The position numbers and the translations under genes were made by a program. Below the pieces are notes generated by a model. The model did no database searches. It had not been told where the DNA came from and saw only the letters and a program-made list of their open reading frames with translations. Positions 30,001 through 45,000 of a stretch of DNA of 64,000 nucleotides are shown piece after piece. The number at the start of each line of letters is the position of its first letter. The first letter of the stretch is position 1. The stretch comes from Malurus cyaneus samueli (Eukaryota; Chordata; Aves; Passeriformes; Maluridae): assembly GCA_009741485.1 (NCBI GenBank), contig CM019237.1, positions 47,743,195-47,807,194 of the forward strand, in the 5' to 3' direction.

Positions 30001-33000
30001 AGCAAATTCACAAAAAAAACCAGCTGGCAGCGGGTTGAAAATCATCAGTCAAGCTTAATACACCTGGTACAGGATGGTACAAGGAAACTAATTCATTAAA
30101 CGTCACAGGAAACTTGATTTTGTGGATTTGTGATCAGAGTATCAGGAAAAACATCAAAGCTTCTACTATCAGTACCTACACACACCTTCTCTTCTGATAC
30201 ACTTTCCTTTAAGGGGAAGAGCCAGGGGAACAGCTGAAAAGGCAAAGATTCTCTCCATCACCAAAGATAAGTCTATCAGGGTTTGCATAGAGCTTGCTTT
30301 AAAACCCAGGAAAGGTTGAAACATCAGGCAAAAGAGCATCTGTCACAAAGCACAACAGACCTGTCCTGCAAAGAACAGAACTCTTCATGAAGATTTCCAG
30401 ATATAAAACAATCACTGAGGTGATCAACGAGGTGTCAGACTAAGAAAAATCTGCTGAAGAGGACATACTGAAGTTTTCTTGCTCCTTTTCTAAATCAGAA
30501 AATACACAGTATTTGGAAGGTTCATTATTGTCATTCAGGGGGACAATGCAATAGCAGGCATAAGTGAATGAAAACCAGAACTTGTCAGTCTGTTGCAAAT
30601 AAAAAAAATAACCAAAGAAAAAAAAAAAAAAAACCTACCTAAAAATGCAAAGCAAAACTAAACCAAACCAAACCAAACAAGCAAAAATTACAAAATTAGA
30701 TGTCAAATTGTAATGAATAAATAACGTCAGAGTACCAGCACAGTCAACATGATCAGTCATAAGTAATTAAAGGTGTGGAATGATTCACCATACCACATGT
30801 TCACAGCATGGAGGGGAAGGAGCAAGAACGTAGAAGTAAACCATGTCTGAACAAGGTTATTGAAAGAATGAAGGTTATTGAAAGAGTTCGATTTCCATGC
30901 TGCCAGAATTAAGGCAATGTCCTTTTTAGAAGAAATAACTGATAGAAGTTACACAATTAAGAAAAATAATGAATTTTCATCTGTTTAGAATTCCTCTTCT
31001 TTGGAATTCCTGGTAACAGTAGTGTCTGGAGCACACTCTCTAAAAATACTTCATGCACTTCTGCATCTCTTAGATAACGCTCAGAAAAACATAGTTATAA
31101 CAAGAGACAGATTTGTTTAACTTGAAGCTTTTGAATAATTGACTTATTTTATTCAAAGAAGATTCCTGGGGTTTTTTTTAGTGTACAAGCAGAAAAGTTT
31201 ATCAAGGCTTAGCCAGTTTCGTGATTTTAAAAAATATCTCAGATAAAGAGATTTAGAGAGTTGGGGTTTTTTAGAGGAAGAGAAAATGACCTTAACAAGT
31301 TTTACCTCTGTCTTACCTGTTCTCCTGATTTTTGAAGTTTATTGCTATTTAACCTTACTTTTGTATTACTTCCTCCTGCCACACAGCCCAAAATACTGTA
31401 CCATGAAACCTTTGAAGAAAATGAGAACAAAATTATTTGATGAACAGTATTATTTCCAACTTTTGTCTAATGTAGAATGTAAAAATTTTGTGAAAACAGT
31501 CTCTGCAAAAAAACTCAGCTTACTTATTAAAAAGTACAGTCTAACTGCATTAAAAACATCAATTAATTTATTTAGCAGGAGAACTACATATACTACAGCA
31601 GCAATAAAAACAGATGACTCTCCATTATCCTAACCCCACCTTGAGTCACCCCATTTCTCAAAGTTCCATTTACTTTGTATTTCTTTCTTACTCCTCAGTT
31701 TGAGAAACAGATCCTTGCTCAGCCATTCTGGTTTCTGGCCTCTCTTGCTCAATTTCCACACAAAAGAGAGCTCTTGTCCTCTACGAAAATCTGTCTTACA
31801 ATGAATACTGACTGTTTTTCAGAATGTGTTATTGAAATTGAAGAGATTATTTTCAGCAAATGAGCTTTAAGATCTGAACAGTATTTTGATTCCTAGTACA
31901 AGAACTGTATATGTATTATATATACATTTATCTAGGTATACATTTATCCTAAGAAACTAACTAAACCCCAAGTATTCAATTAATAATTTCTACATTTAAA
32001 AAATACCTTTTCTGTGGCTCAACAGCTATGTGTAACTTTAGAAAAACATTTTTCTAGACTATCTGTGCTCAAATTTTAAAAATAATAATCACATTTCGCC
32101 ATCTAGCGGCCCAAGGTGTTGTATTCACCCTCCTGTATAAAACAAAATGAACCCTTTCTAAAACAAATGAAATACCAAATTTAAAAGATTTTAATCTTAG
32201 GATTTTTAAGATTTTTTTAATCTTATTTTATATTCAGTAAGGACAGAAAGGATAGATTTTTCTCTAATAAATCTTTTTGAAATTCACTAATAAAACTGCA
32301 GGTTATGAAACAACTGTTCAGAGGAACACTTACCAGTATTAATAAGATTTGAGTTCCTACTGGGTTTACACATGATTATCTTGAAAAGGGACAAAAAATC
32401 ATTATGAAAATTTCTTTCTCAAGGAAACTGCAGCTAGTGTATTTTCCATAGTTCAGCCTGTTTGAATCCTTTCTGATAAGGGGAGGACAGTAAGGTGATT
32501 TGGAACAGTCAGAATGGATTTATCAAGGGCAAATCAGGGCTGACCACAATGACTGGCCTCTGTGATAAAATTACTTGATTAAGCAGAGGAAGGGAGAGGA
32601 GCAGATGCCATTTATTTTTCACAGTAGAGCATGGTTGGGGGAGGAAAAATAATATACTTAAAATTGAAGCAAGGAAGCTACCAACTGCATATATGAAAAA
32701 AATTTTCCTATGAACATGTTGCCCTGTTGGAACACAGTTTCCAGAGAAGCTTTCTCCATTTTTGGAAGTTTTCAGAACTGACAGCATGAAGCTCTGAGCA
32801 AACTGGTCCAGTCTCACAGCCAACCCTACTTTGAACGGAAGGCTGGACAAGAGGCCTCGCCTAACATCCCTATGATTTGCATAGCTCCATGCCCTATATG
32901 TTCAACATAAAGTGGATTTTTTCCTCCTGAAGTATGTCACTTCAACACTTCATTGACAGACTTCAGTGTGGTACCTTCCTGCATCCCATGATGCAACAGT

Positions 33001-36000
33001 CTTACATCTCTTCAGAGTGTAACTAGGAGGACATCAGCCTCTAAGCGAGCAAATGAGCTTTTGATAAGTGGAATAAATGTGTGTTAGACAACAGAACCAC
33101 CAAGGAATATGATGTATGAGATTAAGAAACTTTCATGCAAATGTGAAGATCAAAACAGTGAGTCACAGAGGAAACTGACTCATTGAGGAAAAAAAAAGGA
33201 TACTTAATTAAGTCAGAATAACATAATCTTCTCAGGAACAAAGAAAAATGTGTTGGTATAGCACTGTTGAAACAACTTTTCTCTTGTGTATTGTTTAGTT
33301 ATTTCTTATGCAGTCATCATGAAAAACATTACCTGAATATCTGAATCAAATGGGGCTGGTTTAAATGTCATGGAGCAATGTGATCTAGAAAGTAACAGAG
33401 GAGGAGGAGGAGTCCTGCTTTTCTTCTTGCTGCTCACAGCTTCTTTGAAACTGCGATATAGCGCACTTTGTTCAGATTCAACTTGCTCAGTTAAAGTTAG
33501 TGCTTCCTATGATTGAAATTAAAGCAAAAGAGGAAAACTATTAAAATACAACAATCAGATATAAAATTCATAAATTATTTTCAAATTATCATCAAAAGTT
33601 TCACTGCTATGTAGAAAACATTCAGTAGTTTTTCATCTCATCCTATATTCTAAATCAGGATAAACAGTACTTCGTATAAGCTTAAAAATGCAGATTAATT
33701 TCACAATTAGAGAATTCCAGGCTGCATATGAAAGAGGCATATCCAGCTTTGGAAGTATCTATAGGAAAAAAGAGAGTGATCACAAATAATGTTGATATGC
33801 AATTAGTGACAGCCAGTGATTAACTCCAAGAAGAAACATAAAAGACATCAACTGCTATTTAGGAGAGGGCTGGAAATCTAATCTGCGGAATTTCTGAAGG
33901 AGCTGTGGAGGTAGTTAGACTGATTTTTGGTACTTCAGAAACAGAGGAAAAAAAAACCTCTAGAAATACAGGTGGAGAATGTGGGTCCAGAAACAGTAGA
34001 GCTAAGCCATTTTTCCCTTGGTTAGCTGTAGATAGCTGAAAGCTGACTGACAGTCTATTAGTCTTTCAAAGATGTGGGGACTCCCTACATACAGTATTAT
34101 GTGGCCATTTGGTTGGAGATCAAAGGTATACTTTTTTAATACTTGACTGAATAGCAGATTGGTAGGTTTTCTTCACCTTGATTTCATTGTCAGTACATGA
34201 GAAGCTTGACTTGGAAATCTAATATTAAGAACTTGGTACTTCTGTACCTTTACTTGTGGCAGCTGTTCAGTGCAAAGCAAAGCCAAAAAAGGCCAGCTCT
34301 CAGAGATGAACAAGGATGCCTTACAGAAATTACTTTTTTTTTGTAAAGACAAGAAATTACATATTCCCACAACTAGAAATTTTATTTGAAGCCTTTTAGT
34401 ATCCTACACTGAACCAAGGATTTAGGCTGAGCTCAGTCTGAAAGATAAACTAAAAAAAACCCAACCCAAGATATTGGTAATTCAGTGACAATCCTATAAT
34501 CCTGCACCTTAAGTTCTGTGTTTCTGTCCTCATACATTTAGAAGACTACACCAAAGGGGGTCACATCACAGATTGAGTAAGCCTGGAATCTCATGTCCAA
34601 AAATTCTGGAAAGATTACAGATTTATAGTGAAATGAGCAAAACAGGGGGCTAAGATTTTATAGAGCTTTTCACATAGCTAATAATTTTCATAGCCCTACC
34701 ACTCCACCACACTTCCTCCTCCTTTTGATTAGGGTTGCATCCACCCTAGTGGGACACTTAAAAGGAAGGAAATAAGATAAAGAGCAAGATAGAGTGACTC
34801 TTTCCATCACACACTCAACTTTTGCAATCAGTAGTGTGAAGCTTCATTGCTTCCTTAAAAACTATACTTCTTCATGTAAGCTGTCCTATGATACAATTTT
34901 TATTTAAAAGAACCAGAGATTCGTTCTTGCCTAAGGATATATTTCTGATTAGAGCAAGGATGGAAATACTCCCAGGCTGAATAGATAGTGTTGTGATGAG
35001 AGTGGTACTGCATGACCTGTACTTCAGTAATTGTAGAACTTGGAAGACAATAAATATGGCAGCATTGCAAGATGAGCAAGAATAATCGTACAGTTGAGGA
35101 AGCCAAATGTCACCATAAAAATTCCAAATGCTTGATCTGTGATAAATCACATTTTATCCTTGCCTCTGTCACAGACTTGACCATGGTATGAACTTAATCA
35201 CATTAATTTAATTTTACAGCTGGCGAATGAGAACTACCTGTGTATTCAATTCTGTAAAGACTTGGATATCCAACCAGACATATGACAGGAAGGAAGAATT
35301 AAACAATTGTGAAAGTAATAATAAAAATCTAAGCCTGCATAGTAGCTCATTAAGCAGTTTGATGTAATTGAGTATGACTCAGAAGCTTTCTTACCTATTC
35401 AGTTGTTTACTGCATGAGAAATGGTTATTTGTATGCTTCTCAAAATAAAATAAACTGCTTTCTATTTTGCTACATAATAAGAACAGATTTGTATTATATT
35501 GTGCTGATTACAGTAGAAAAGGCCAGAAGATGCACGCAATTCTATATAGAACTCTACAATCAAAAAACCAAAAGCATGAAAACAAAAGTGTGGATTTGCT
35601 CTTTATTAAGTGAGCACCATCCCCCTCAAACAGGAAAATTAATTGAGCATATAATTAAATACTTAATCATAAAACAAATAGCAAAAGAAATCATGCTAAG
35701 TTTGTCCAAACGAAGTGCATTCTGACATTTTTATAAATATATGAGACAGATTTTTAATGTATGCCTTTTCTGATCCAGTTTTTGCATTATTCTGATGTAA
35801 TAAATATATGTATTAACTATCATGCTTCCAAATTCGCAGCACTTAAAAGAAAAACACTTGCTAGTAACTCCTTGTTTAAAATACTCCAATATATTATATA
35901 GAGAAACTTGGAGATTCTGTTATCTGTTGTACAGGCTATAAAGAAATTTTAAGCCTTGTTGATGAGCAGGCAATTTTCATGGGCAGATGCTGGCACAGAG

Positions 36001-39000
36001 GTCAATGGAAATACTCTCATTGATTTCAAGAAACTGAAATGAGCCCAGGAAGAATCTACTTTTCATTCCAATAGATTCTAAAATCCCAATATCTAAACTA
36101 TTTATTTAATAAGAATAAAATACAGTCCATGCCATCATCACCAGCCAAAATATTCTAAGACAACCTACAGAACAAAACAAAACAAAAAAATTAGTAAGAA
36201 CATTGAAGATTACAATAAGGAAATCTGAATGACATTTTGGCAATGTGTAGGCTCATTCTGCAAAGTCCGGATGATTAAGTGTAGAAAGAAAGACCTTCTC
36301 TCAGATTTCCTCCAATCTACACATACACACAAAATTTGGGGATGTGCTCTTTCCTTGTTTTAAGGTCATTTTATTCTTTCATTATAATGAAATTTCTCAC
36401 GAAAAGTAAAATTACAACAGAAGTTAAAAACACACAGTGACCCTCAAATTCCTTCCATTTTTCTTTTTTTTATAAGGAGCAATCCCTGTCCCTTACAGGA
36501 TGTGAAAAATTTTGATGATAATAAGGAATTTTTGTCATAAGATTTTGCTTATTACCTCCAGTAGCTGCCTTTGGGAAGCAGTAGTTAACCCTTCAGGGAA
36601 CTTCTGTGCAGCTTTGTGCAGCAAAAAGATTGCTCTGGATAACTTATTCCTTTTTATTTTTTCCATTATAAGTGCCTCTGTAAAATAGATATTTGAAGAC
36701 ATTTATAAAACAGCAGCAATAATTTATTATACCTCTTAAACTACCTCTTAAATTACTATACCTCTTAATTAATATGCCTTACCTGTTAAATATTGGAAAT
36801 CTTCACTGTTACTCGCATAAGACTTACTAGACTTCAGACTTCTGTTAACAGCTTGAGCACCTGTGTGGGAAGGAAATACTGAGTAATTTTTACAGTGTAA
36901 TTGCAAGAAATTGAGTAAGAAAGGACAATATGTAGCTTTATAGTAAAGCTCTGCCCCATCTCATGTTCTTTTCTTCAGTTCAAGTAGAATTTCTTGTGCA
37001 GATCATGTCATTAAAAATATTCCACTCTCCTGGTGCAACATCTTTTGTAGTTATACAAACACCACAGAATAAGAGAGGTCTTGTTTGATCATAGTGCAGT
37101 TCTGTATTGTCAACTACTACTAGATTTTAATTTAAAAACAACAAAAAAACCACTAAGAATAAGAGAAAAAGCTGCATTTTTTCGGAAGCCATTTGGCAAG
37201 AGTGGGATATCCGCTGACTGGAAAGATATAAAGATAATTTCACAGGAGTAGCTGTTCAAAACCAAGAACCTTGAATAAAATATTCAAGTCATTCTCTAGA
37301 GAGAAGATTAGCATTACAGAAAAATAAATCTGCAGAACATCCTCCAGTTTTCCTTACTGGCACTGTAAGAGTTAATATTATAACTAAAATGCAACAAAAA
37401 CTGTCTAGGAATTAAATCCATTAATTGTAGCAAACTCCACTTGCTNCACAAAATCTATTTTTTTAAAAAAAAAGACTCTGATGAAGCTATGAAGATTACT
37501 TAACTTGAAACCTACCTTGTGTAATTTTAAGAAGTTTCACAGCTACCCGATGTTGGGCCTGAATGAACTCCAAGTGTAAATCTGCTAAAAAACCATTATC
37601 TGTTCCTGTTTTATCATCACCACATCCCAAAATACAATTCAAATACTGATCATTTGAGTCCACCTAAATACGAAGTGACAATTAAGCAAATGCAAACTTT
37701 TATTATTTAGCTTACTGCATTTTTCTTGATATTATTTCAGTAAATTGGCAAACACTGAAATTCATTATATTTGTGTAATATGCAGTCAATCAAGAAAGCA
37801 TGAAAAGAAGAATAACCACATGACAGAGAAATGACAGAGAAAGCATGGATAATGGGCACAGAAAACTAGACAAATCTGAGAATCAATAGAAAACTGGATG
37901 AATAATAAAGACAAAACTGAAAAAAATGTTTTACTGTCCATAAAATACGTGATATAAATATTACATTGATGTAGAATGATAACATTAAAAAAATTTGAAC
38001 TCACATCAACAGCAAAAATTGTGTTCAATAATAAACAGTTGCAAGCAATAACTATGAATTTAATAGATGAAATCTATATATTACAACTATTTAAAAAGTA
38101 AAAGGTAAAGAAAACCTAAAGGAGTTCATAGTTTACTATTGAAAGAAAATAATGCTATTTCAACTTCTGGTTTTGACTTAGGCAGAGTTAGGTTTTTCTC
38201 ACAGTAGCTGGTATGGGGCAATGTTTTGGATTTATGCTGGAAACATCATTGATAATGTCCAGGATGTTTTTATTACTGATGAACAGCACCCATTCAGAAT
38301 TAAGGCCTTTTCTGCTTCTCACACTGCCCACCAGAGAGGAGGCTGAGGAGGCACAAGAAGTTGGGAGGAGGCAAAACCATTTTGTTGCAATGTAGCTTTT
38401 TGTAAACTTTACCTTCGTGCAACAGTTGTCAAATATCAACTTTCCATCTGGCAAAAGGGTCATTAACTGAGATGTGTTCATGTAATTAATTGCTTTTTCA
38501 AGAATTTCATAAGCAAGTTGTAATTGTTCCGTAGGAGTTTTCTGAAATGAAAACCCATATAAACAGATTTTATTAGATAACAGCATTAAAAACTATAATA
38601 TAGACTATCAAAAGTAACATGCTTTTCTTTTTGGTTGCTGGAGTTTAAAATTTTCACATAATCTTACATAGGCACTGCTCCCCATACTTTAATATAGTAA
38701 TAGCAATGTGTTAATTTTCAAGTAGGACTGATTTTCCTTCAGCTCAGAAAAAAAAAAAACCAACAAAAACTATTCTGAGTTAGCTTACAGCAGAATGAAA
38801 CTGAACTCAGAGAATTAAGTTGTAAATTGTATTTTTCACAATATTCTATTAGCTGCTATGAAAAAAACACTTTTTTTTCAGAAAACACCATCTTTAAGTA
38901 GACTGTCACTGAACTAAATCTTCTCCATGTGTGTAAGCATTAGGACATATCACTGACAACACCCTTGAATCCTCAGGCTAATGCATATAATTCCTTCTTA

Positions 39001-42000
39001 ATGTGCTTTAGTAAATAATTTGATTGGACAATTCTGCAGTGTTGAACAAAGCAAGGACACTCAGGATGTTTCATTTATTCTTCATTATGAGAGAAGGAAG
39101 CAAAAACACAACCCAAAATATTCTCCTCAATGAAGAAAGGATTCCAATTTCCATGATTTAAAAAAACATGCTATTAAACCATATAAGGCTGGTACTACAG
39201 ATTGGCATAAAAAAAAAAGGTGTACAATGGAAATCACTATGTTTATGCTGTAAAAAAATTTCAAATACAATCTCTTCCATAAAAACGATTGATTAAAAAT
39301 ACTCAGGTATAGTTTTCAAATTTTATTTCATTTGAAGGAATATCTTTGCTTTTTTCCTCTGCACTAACAAAACTGTGTGAAACATTTCATCTGTGTAAAA
39401 CTAAATACAAAATTGTATTAAAAGCTTCAAGCAGAAGTATTCTTATGCTATTCAAAATCATTGTATCAATGAAGCTAAATTGGACCTTACCATCAGTATT
39501 TCAGGCATATCACAGGTTTCATCTTGCAAAAGAGAGGCACTTCCTCCTTTTTTATAGGAAGAAAAGCAGAAGTGAAAATTAAATAAACCCCAAAAAAATC
39601 AGTGCCATTTGATCAGCTCTACTACTAATTTTGGAGTCTAGCAATAATTCTGTTCTTCAGTGTTTGACTATGAGAGGTAATTATATTGTTTCTTGAAAAA
39701 CTTTCCAGGGCTTAGACATGTAACAGCATATGGATATGCTAATACAGGATATGATATCCAATAATGTTATATTTTAAAGGTACCCTATATTTCATAGCCA
39801 AATTATATCCAAGCTAATGAAACTTGGACTCGTTTTGCAGCTCCTCCTATTTTTGTAGCATTCATATAAATTCTCCATTTTGAAATTAATTCAAATCTAT
39901 TATCTCATTCATTGTAGGCTTAGTGTTAATTTCATTTATAGAGGGATTTTTAAGTAAAAGAGGTCATATTTTTATGATAGATACCATTTCATTTTAATAT
40001 TTCTTGAAGTGGCATTATCAGCCTTTTGGTATTTGCTTTGATTGTTTAAATTACTTTCATTTATAAAGAATGCATCCAAACTGTGTTTTCCTCTTCAAAA
40101 AAAGAGAAAGCAACTTTTTAGTTCTTGGTTGCAGCCCTCTAATTTCATTTATTTTCTGAAATAATTTTTTTTCCCCTTTTTGGAGGAACAACCTTCTAAT
40201 CACTCCTTGTGCCACTTTTGCCTGTTTGTTTTTGCTTGTTCACTGTTCTCTTCCTCATAAATAAGAAAATTTGCATTCACTCAGCATTCATTCAGTACAT
40301 AGACTCTTTTCAGCACAAACATGTGCTTGACTGTCAGCCTGTTCTGACCAATGGCTCCCATCTATTCAGCTTTTTCTTCCTCCAAAAACACATATTTAAA
40401 CTCAATGAAAAACAAGGGGTGCTACAATGAGGATTCATTCTGTCTTCCTGAGAATGTTATGATTTTCATAACACCACCAAAAGCAATACCTACTATACCT
40501 TAATAATAAATAGTAATTTCCCAAGATTTTTTTACTTCCAAAAGTGCAAAATTATTATAATTTCTTTCTGTTTCTAGGTATGGTCTAAGAAGATCCTTAA
40601 CATTTACTCTCTAGTTACTATGAAACATTTATATGAATTATGATTCATATTCCAAAATACACAATAGAGAACTCCTAAAAGTATGTCTAAATATTCATAT
40701 TTATAGCATTAGTCAGGTTTTGGAAGGAAGTTTGTTTAATGTGATTGTGATTGCATTATATCCCAACAATGTCAGTCAAGTTAAAAAAAAATTGAATTAC
40801 TGTAAAGTGCAACTAGGTAGAGAAGAGAACCAAATTGATGACCCAATAAGAGCAAAAGCTTCAGTATGACCTCAATATTTTCCTGTTTTGATTGGCCTCC
40901 AACTGATCAACCAGCATTGGAATGCTCCAAATGAGCCACAGCATGTACTGACTTCTGCCCAGCCCATATTTGGAAAATGTATCAGTGACCTGAGGCTACT
41001 CTGAAGGGCCTAAGAGGCATGTAGAAGACCTATGTAGAGTAATAAGAGACATAATTTAAAATGGGGTTATTTCAGTAGAAATGTGAGGAAAGAAATCATA
41101 AACCTTTGGAAAACCAGGGTTTCATTAGCTCCAATTATGGATGAAATTTTGTGCGAAAAAATTTGTCCTTCTACCCTCAACAATCTCTTCACAATATTTT
41201 TTAAATATGTATGTTTGTCAAAGTTGTCAGCTCAGAAAAGTTTCAGTCCTAAAAGTCATTCTTGAAACAAAACTCAATCTTTTCAAGAAAGCATTACCTT
41301 CTTTTTCCTTAGATTCAGTTGTAGAATCAGCTACACTTTCCAGTATTGCAGTTAGACATAAGGTAATCTCTGCAAACATTAGATTAATGTCTGCTATCTT
41401 GCTCTTCTCAATTATTTCAGTTATTAGCCAGAGTATATGAACCAACTGGAAACGGGGAAATGGAAAGAAAAAGAATCAAGACAATGCTAAATCAAATTTT
41501 TGTTAGACATTTATGTATTACAGAGGTAGACAGGGTTTCGCACTCCAAATTCTTTTAAAAAATTCCCAAGCATGCACATAGCTCCTTTCCAGGATTTGGC
41601 TTCTTTTTTTTGAATGTCACCAGGCTAGGATGCTGAATTTACACTGCTGAATTTACATAGCCCCTGTTTTTTCAGACAGCAGACATTTTTGTATTTTAGA
41701 ACATTATTATTCCTGCCATTCTTTTTGGAAAGGTTTATGAGTGTGCAACAGATATAACTTCTATATCTAGCTCTAGTACAGTAAGCCTTTCAGTAGATTT
41801 GATTACATGCCTCTAATTTACCTCCATATCTTCCCACTTAAACACGGAAAAAAAAAAGACCCAAACACTGCTGTTGTACATACAGAGGAAAGTAACTACA
41901 CACTACCTTATGGGGACAGACCAATTTTACCATATAAGGTCACAAAATTAACTCCTCCAGAAACTGGTTTGCATCAACTGGCAGCCCAGAGAGCCCCTTT

Positions 42001-45000
42001 CACCCAGACCCTCTCATTCACAGGACAAATTCAAGTGACTCTATCCAGTGGGCCAATGCTATTGACTCCCATCTCCCTTGTCTTTAGCTGTAAGATTTTT
42101 GTTACTTTGTTCAACTGATCTAGGGAAATTTCTTGAAATATATTGATATTTTCTGCCACAACATCCAAATTATTCTTACATCACACCCAAATGTTTTCAC
42201 TAACTCAGCTTCTTAACACCATTGCCCACTGGCAGAGAGTGAGTTCCTTTACTGCAAAAAGAAATATTTTGATACACATTGGCGTATGGGAGCACAGTGT
42301 GTTCAAAGTATATATACAATTCATATTTTTGGTGACGATTTTTCTGCATTCCACCATAAGGAAAGGTACTTAGACTGGATACCAGTATTCTACTGATTTT
42401 ACCATAACAGACTGCATTCACACAAGAGAAATACATTATAATGAAGGAGTACTTGGTAAGCTTTGTGTTTGTGCATATATTCTAAGTAGTCACTTCCACT
42501 TGTTTGGATTTGCTGAAGCTCTGTTTTACACTTCTGCCACAAACACATTACCACACCGACAAGTATTTCTCTGTCAGGATGGACATTCTGGAAAGAAAAA
42601 GCAATATAATTGTGGAAACAGGTAGGCATAAAAGCACACAAAAACCCCAGTACTTAAAACTGTCTCAACATTTTTCAACACAAGTAAACAAAATATATCA
42701 CTTTCTTATAAGGGATGACAACATTTTTAAAGTTGTAGAAATGTTTTCAAAAAATAATTTCTGGTAGACCATCCAAGCTTTTTCCCTCTCAACAACATAA
42801 GTGGGTTTAGAGGTTTGAGGAGTTAGTTGTTTTTTTTTAATTGACAAGCTCTTAAAGGTAACACAGACAAAGAAATCAGTGAGATGAAAGTTACATGAGA
42901 GAGCAAATTAACCATCTACGATGCTGTAAAAATCAATACATTCTGGAGAAACTTTATTTTTATTACAGTATTTAAATATTTGCAGAAGAAAATCTAAATT
43001 AATAGTTTCATTTTGCTTGACAGAATACTTCCATGGGTTGCTGGCACATGTCAGGTGACAAAGCAGTAGAAAACAACTCAAACATCTAGAAAAAAATTGG
43101 GAGTGAAATATCTAACAACTGAAAGAAATGTTAAACCCTATCTGAATCTTGTGAAGAGAATAATTAAAAAATTCAAAACTCTGGTCAGTTAACCCTTTTA
43201 ATTAACTGTCCTGGTTTTGCTCGGTCCGATTTTTGGTGGTGGGGCGATGGGACCAAGAAACCACAAAGATGGCTCCTGTGACAAAGTTCTAGAAACTTTC
43301 TCCTTCTTCTCCAGCAAAAGGAGCCCTACCCCCTGTGTCTTAGAGCCAATCCATTATGGCTCTGAGGCTGATGGACAGGCTGCTGGTCAGGCTGGGCCAA
43401 TTGCACAGGCTGGTTACACCTCTGTGATGATGTATGGTCTTGTACTTAAGAAGAATTCAAAACAAGATAGAGTGCAGAGACCATGTAGTTTTTAGGTTGT
43501 ATCATGCACTGGGGGAGGACAGAGCAGGAGGTTGAGGAGATGTAAGAAAAAATGGAGACCCAAGATCACAGTAAGAAGAAGACAGGTGCTGTTGCTGTGG
43601 TGCTTGAACAGGGAGAAAACAAGCTGTTGTCCAAAGGACTATTTCTTCAATGGGAGACCTGTATAGAAAAGAGAGTGACCTTGCTCCGAGGAAAAAAACC
43701 TGGCCTTGGAGGAATGGACTGATCAGGAGCCAAAAAGGGGGAAGAAGCTTGCCACCCCCCCTCATGTCTGAAGTGAGCTGACGCTTAGAAGAAATTGTGT
43801 TCTGCAGGGAAAGAGGTGCCCCCCCATCCCATGTCTGAAGCAAGTGGATGCTTAGAAGAAGCTGCATTCTGCCAGGAGATTTGAGAGAGTGGGGTTAGCC
43901 TTGGAGAACTGTTTTGCTTTCCCCTATGAGGTAAAGAAAAGAATCCCATGCCATCTGTAGTTATACACTGACTGTTTCTTGTGAAAAGACCTTCCACAGC
44001 TTAGAGCTGTAAGGACTTCTCTCCTATGATGCTGGATGATAACCGTAAAGAGCAGTTTGATCTATGTTAAACTTTCATCCCCTGCCTCTCTTGCGTGCGG
44101 GAAGGAATGGAGGGGTGGGGAGGGACAACCTCAGAGAGAGACAGGTTCCTGGAAAGAAAAACAGGTGTCTTAAAATGTCCATTTTTGTTTTCTTCTCCTT
44201 GTAAATTTTTCCCTAATTTTGTTCCTCTACCCAGTGCGGTAGTATCAGTAGTTTTTAGCAATAAATCTATTTTGCAACTTAAGTTATTCATCCTGTCTGA
44301 CCATTTTCTGGAGCATATATGTATCTTTCTCTCAATTATCTTATCTAAAAGCCATAAATTTTAGTGTTAATTGAGCTTCTGCTCTCCCTTCTGCCTTCTC
44401 CGGTGGGGGGAGGGAAGGAACGTCATTGGGTACTTTAGCTTTCGGTCAAGTTCAAACCACGACATTAACACATTGTAAGAGGCAATAGAGTCTATCTCTG
44501 TGTTAAATACATTCTAAACAGTAAGGATCAGGACACATCTTTATAATCATTTATAGCAGAATTGAACTAGTATGTCGGGTGCACTGAAACCTGATATATG
44601 CACACTATCTATAGTCATATATGCTTCAGCATAAGATTTCAGAGATATGGATAATAAAAGTAGGGAGAGAAACAGACTGAAGAAAAGGTAAATCAAAATT
44701 ACTTTTGCCACGGGTTTGGTGGCAGCAAGCTGCTAGATTGCCTCAGCTATGTATCATGCATCTTCACCATCAGTGAACACCCTGTTAATCAGGGGCAAAT
44801 TTGTTTTTCTTCCCTGGACAGATCAGGTATCAAGAAGATTTGCAGCAAAGTGTAGAAAAACCAGTTGAGTTTAAATCCGGGTGACTGCCTGTATAGAGTG
44901 GTCCCACAAAAAACTGACAAATCATGCTCTCCAAAGGTATCTGTGGGGTACCTCACAGGCAAGATGTTTTGACTAAATACACTACACTAAAACTAAAAAT

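Noticed and set aside
43217..44364. Open frames within LTR copy 1 on both strands
   Set aside because: They lie inside a non-coding solo LTR and are not conserved as frames in copy 2.
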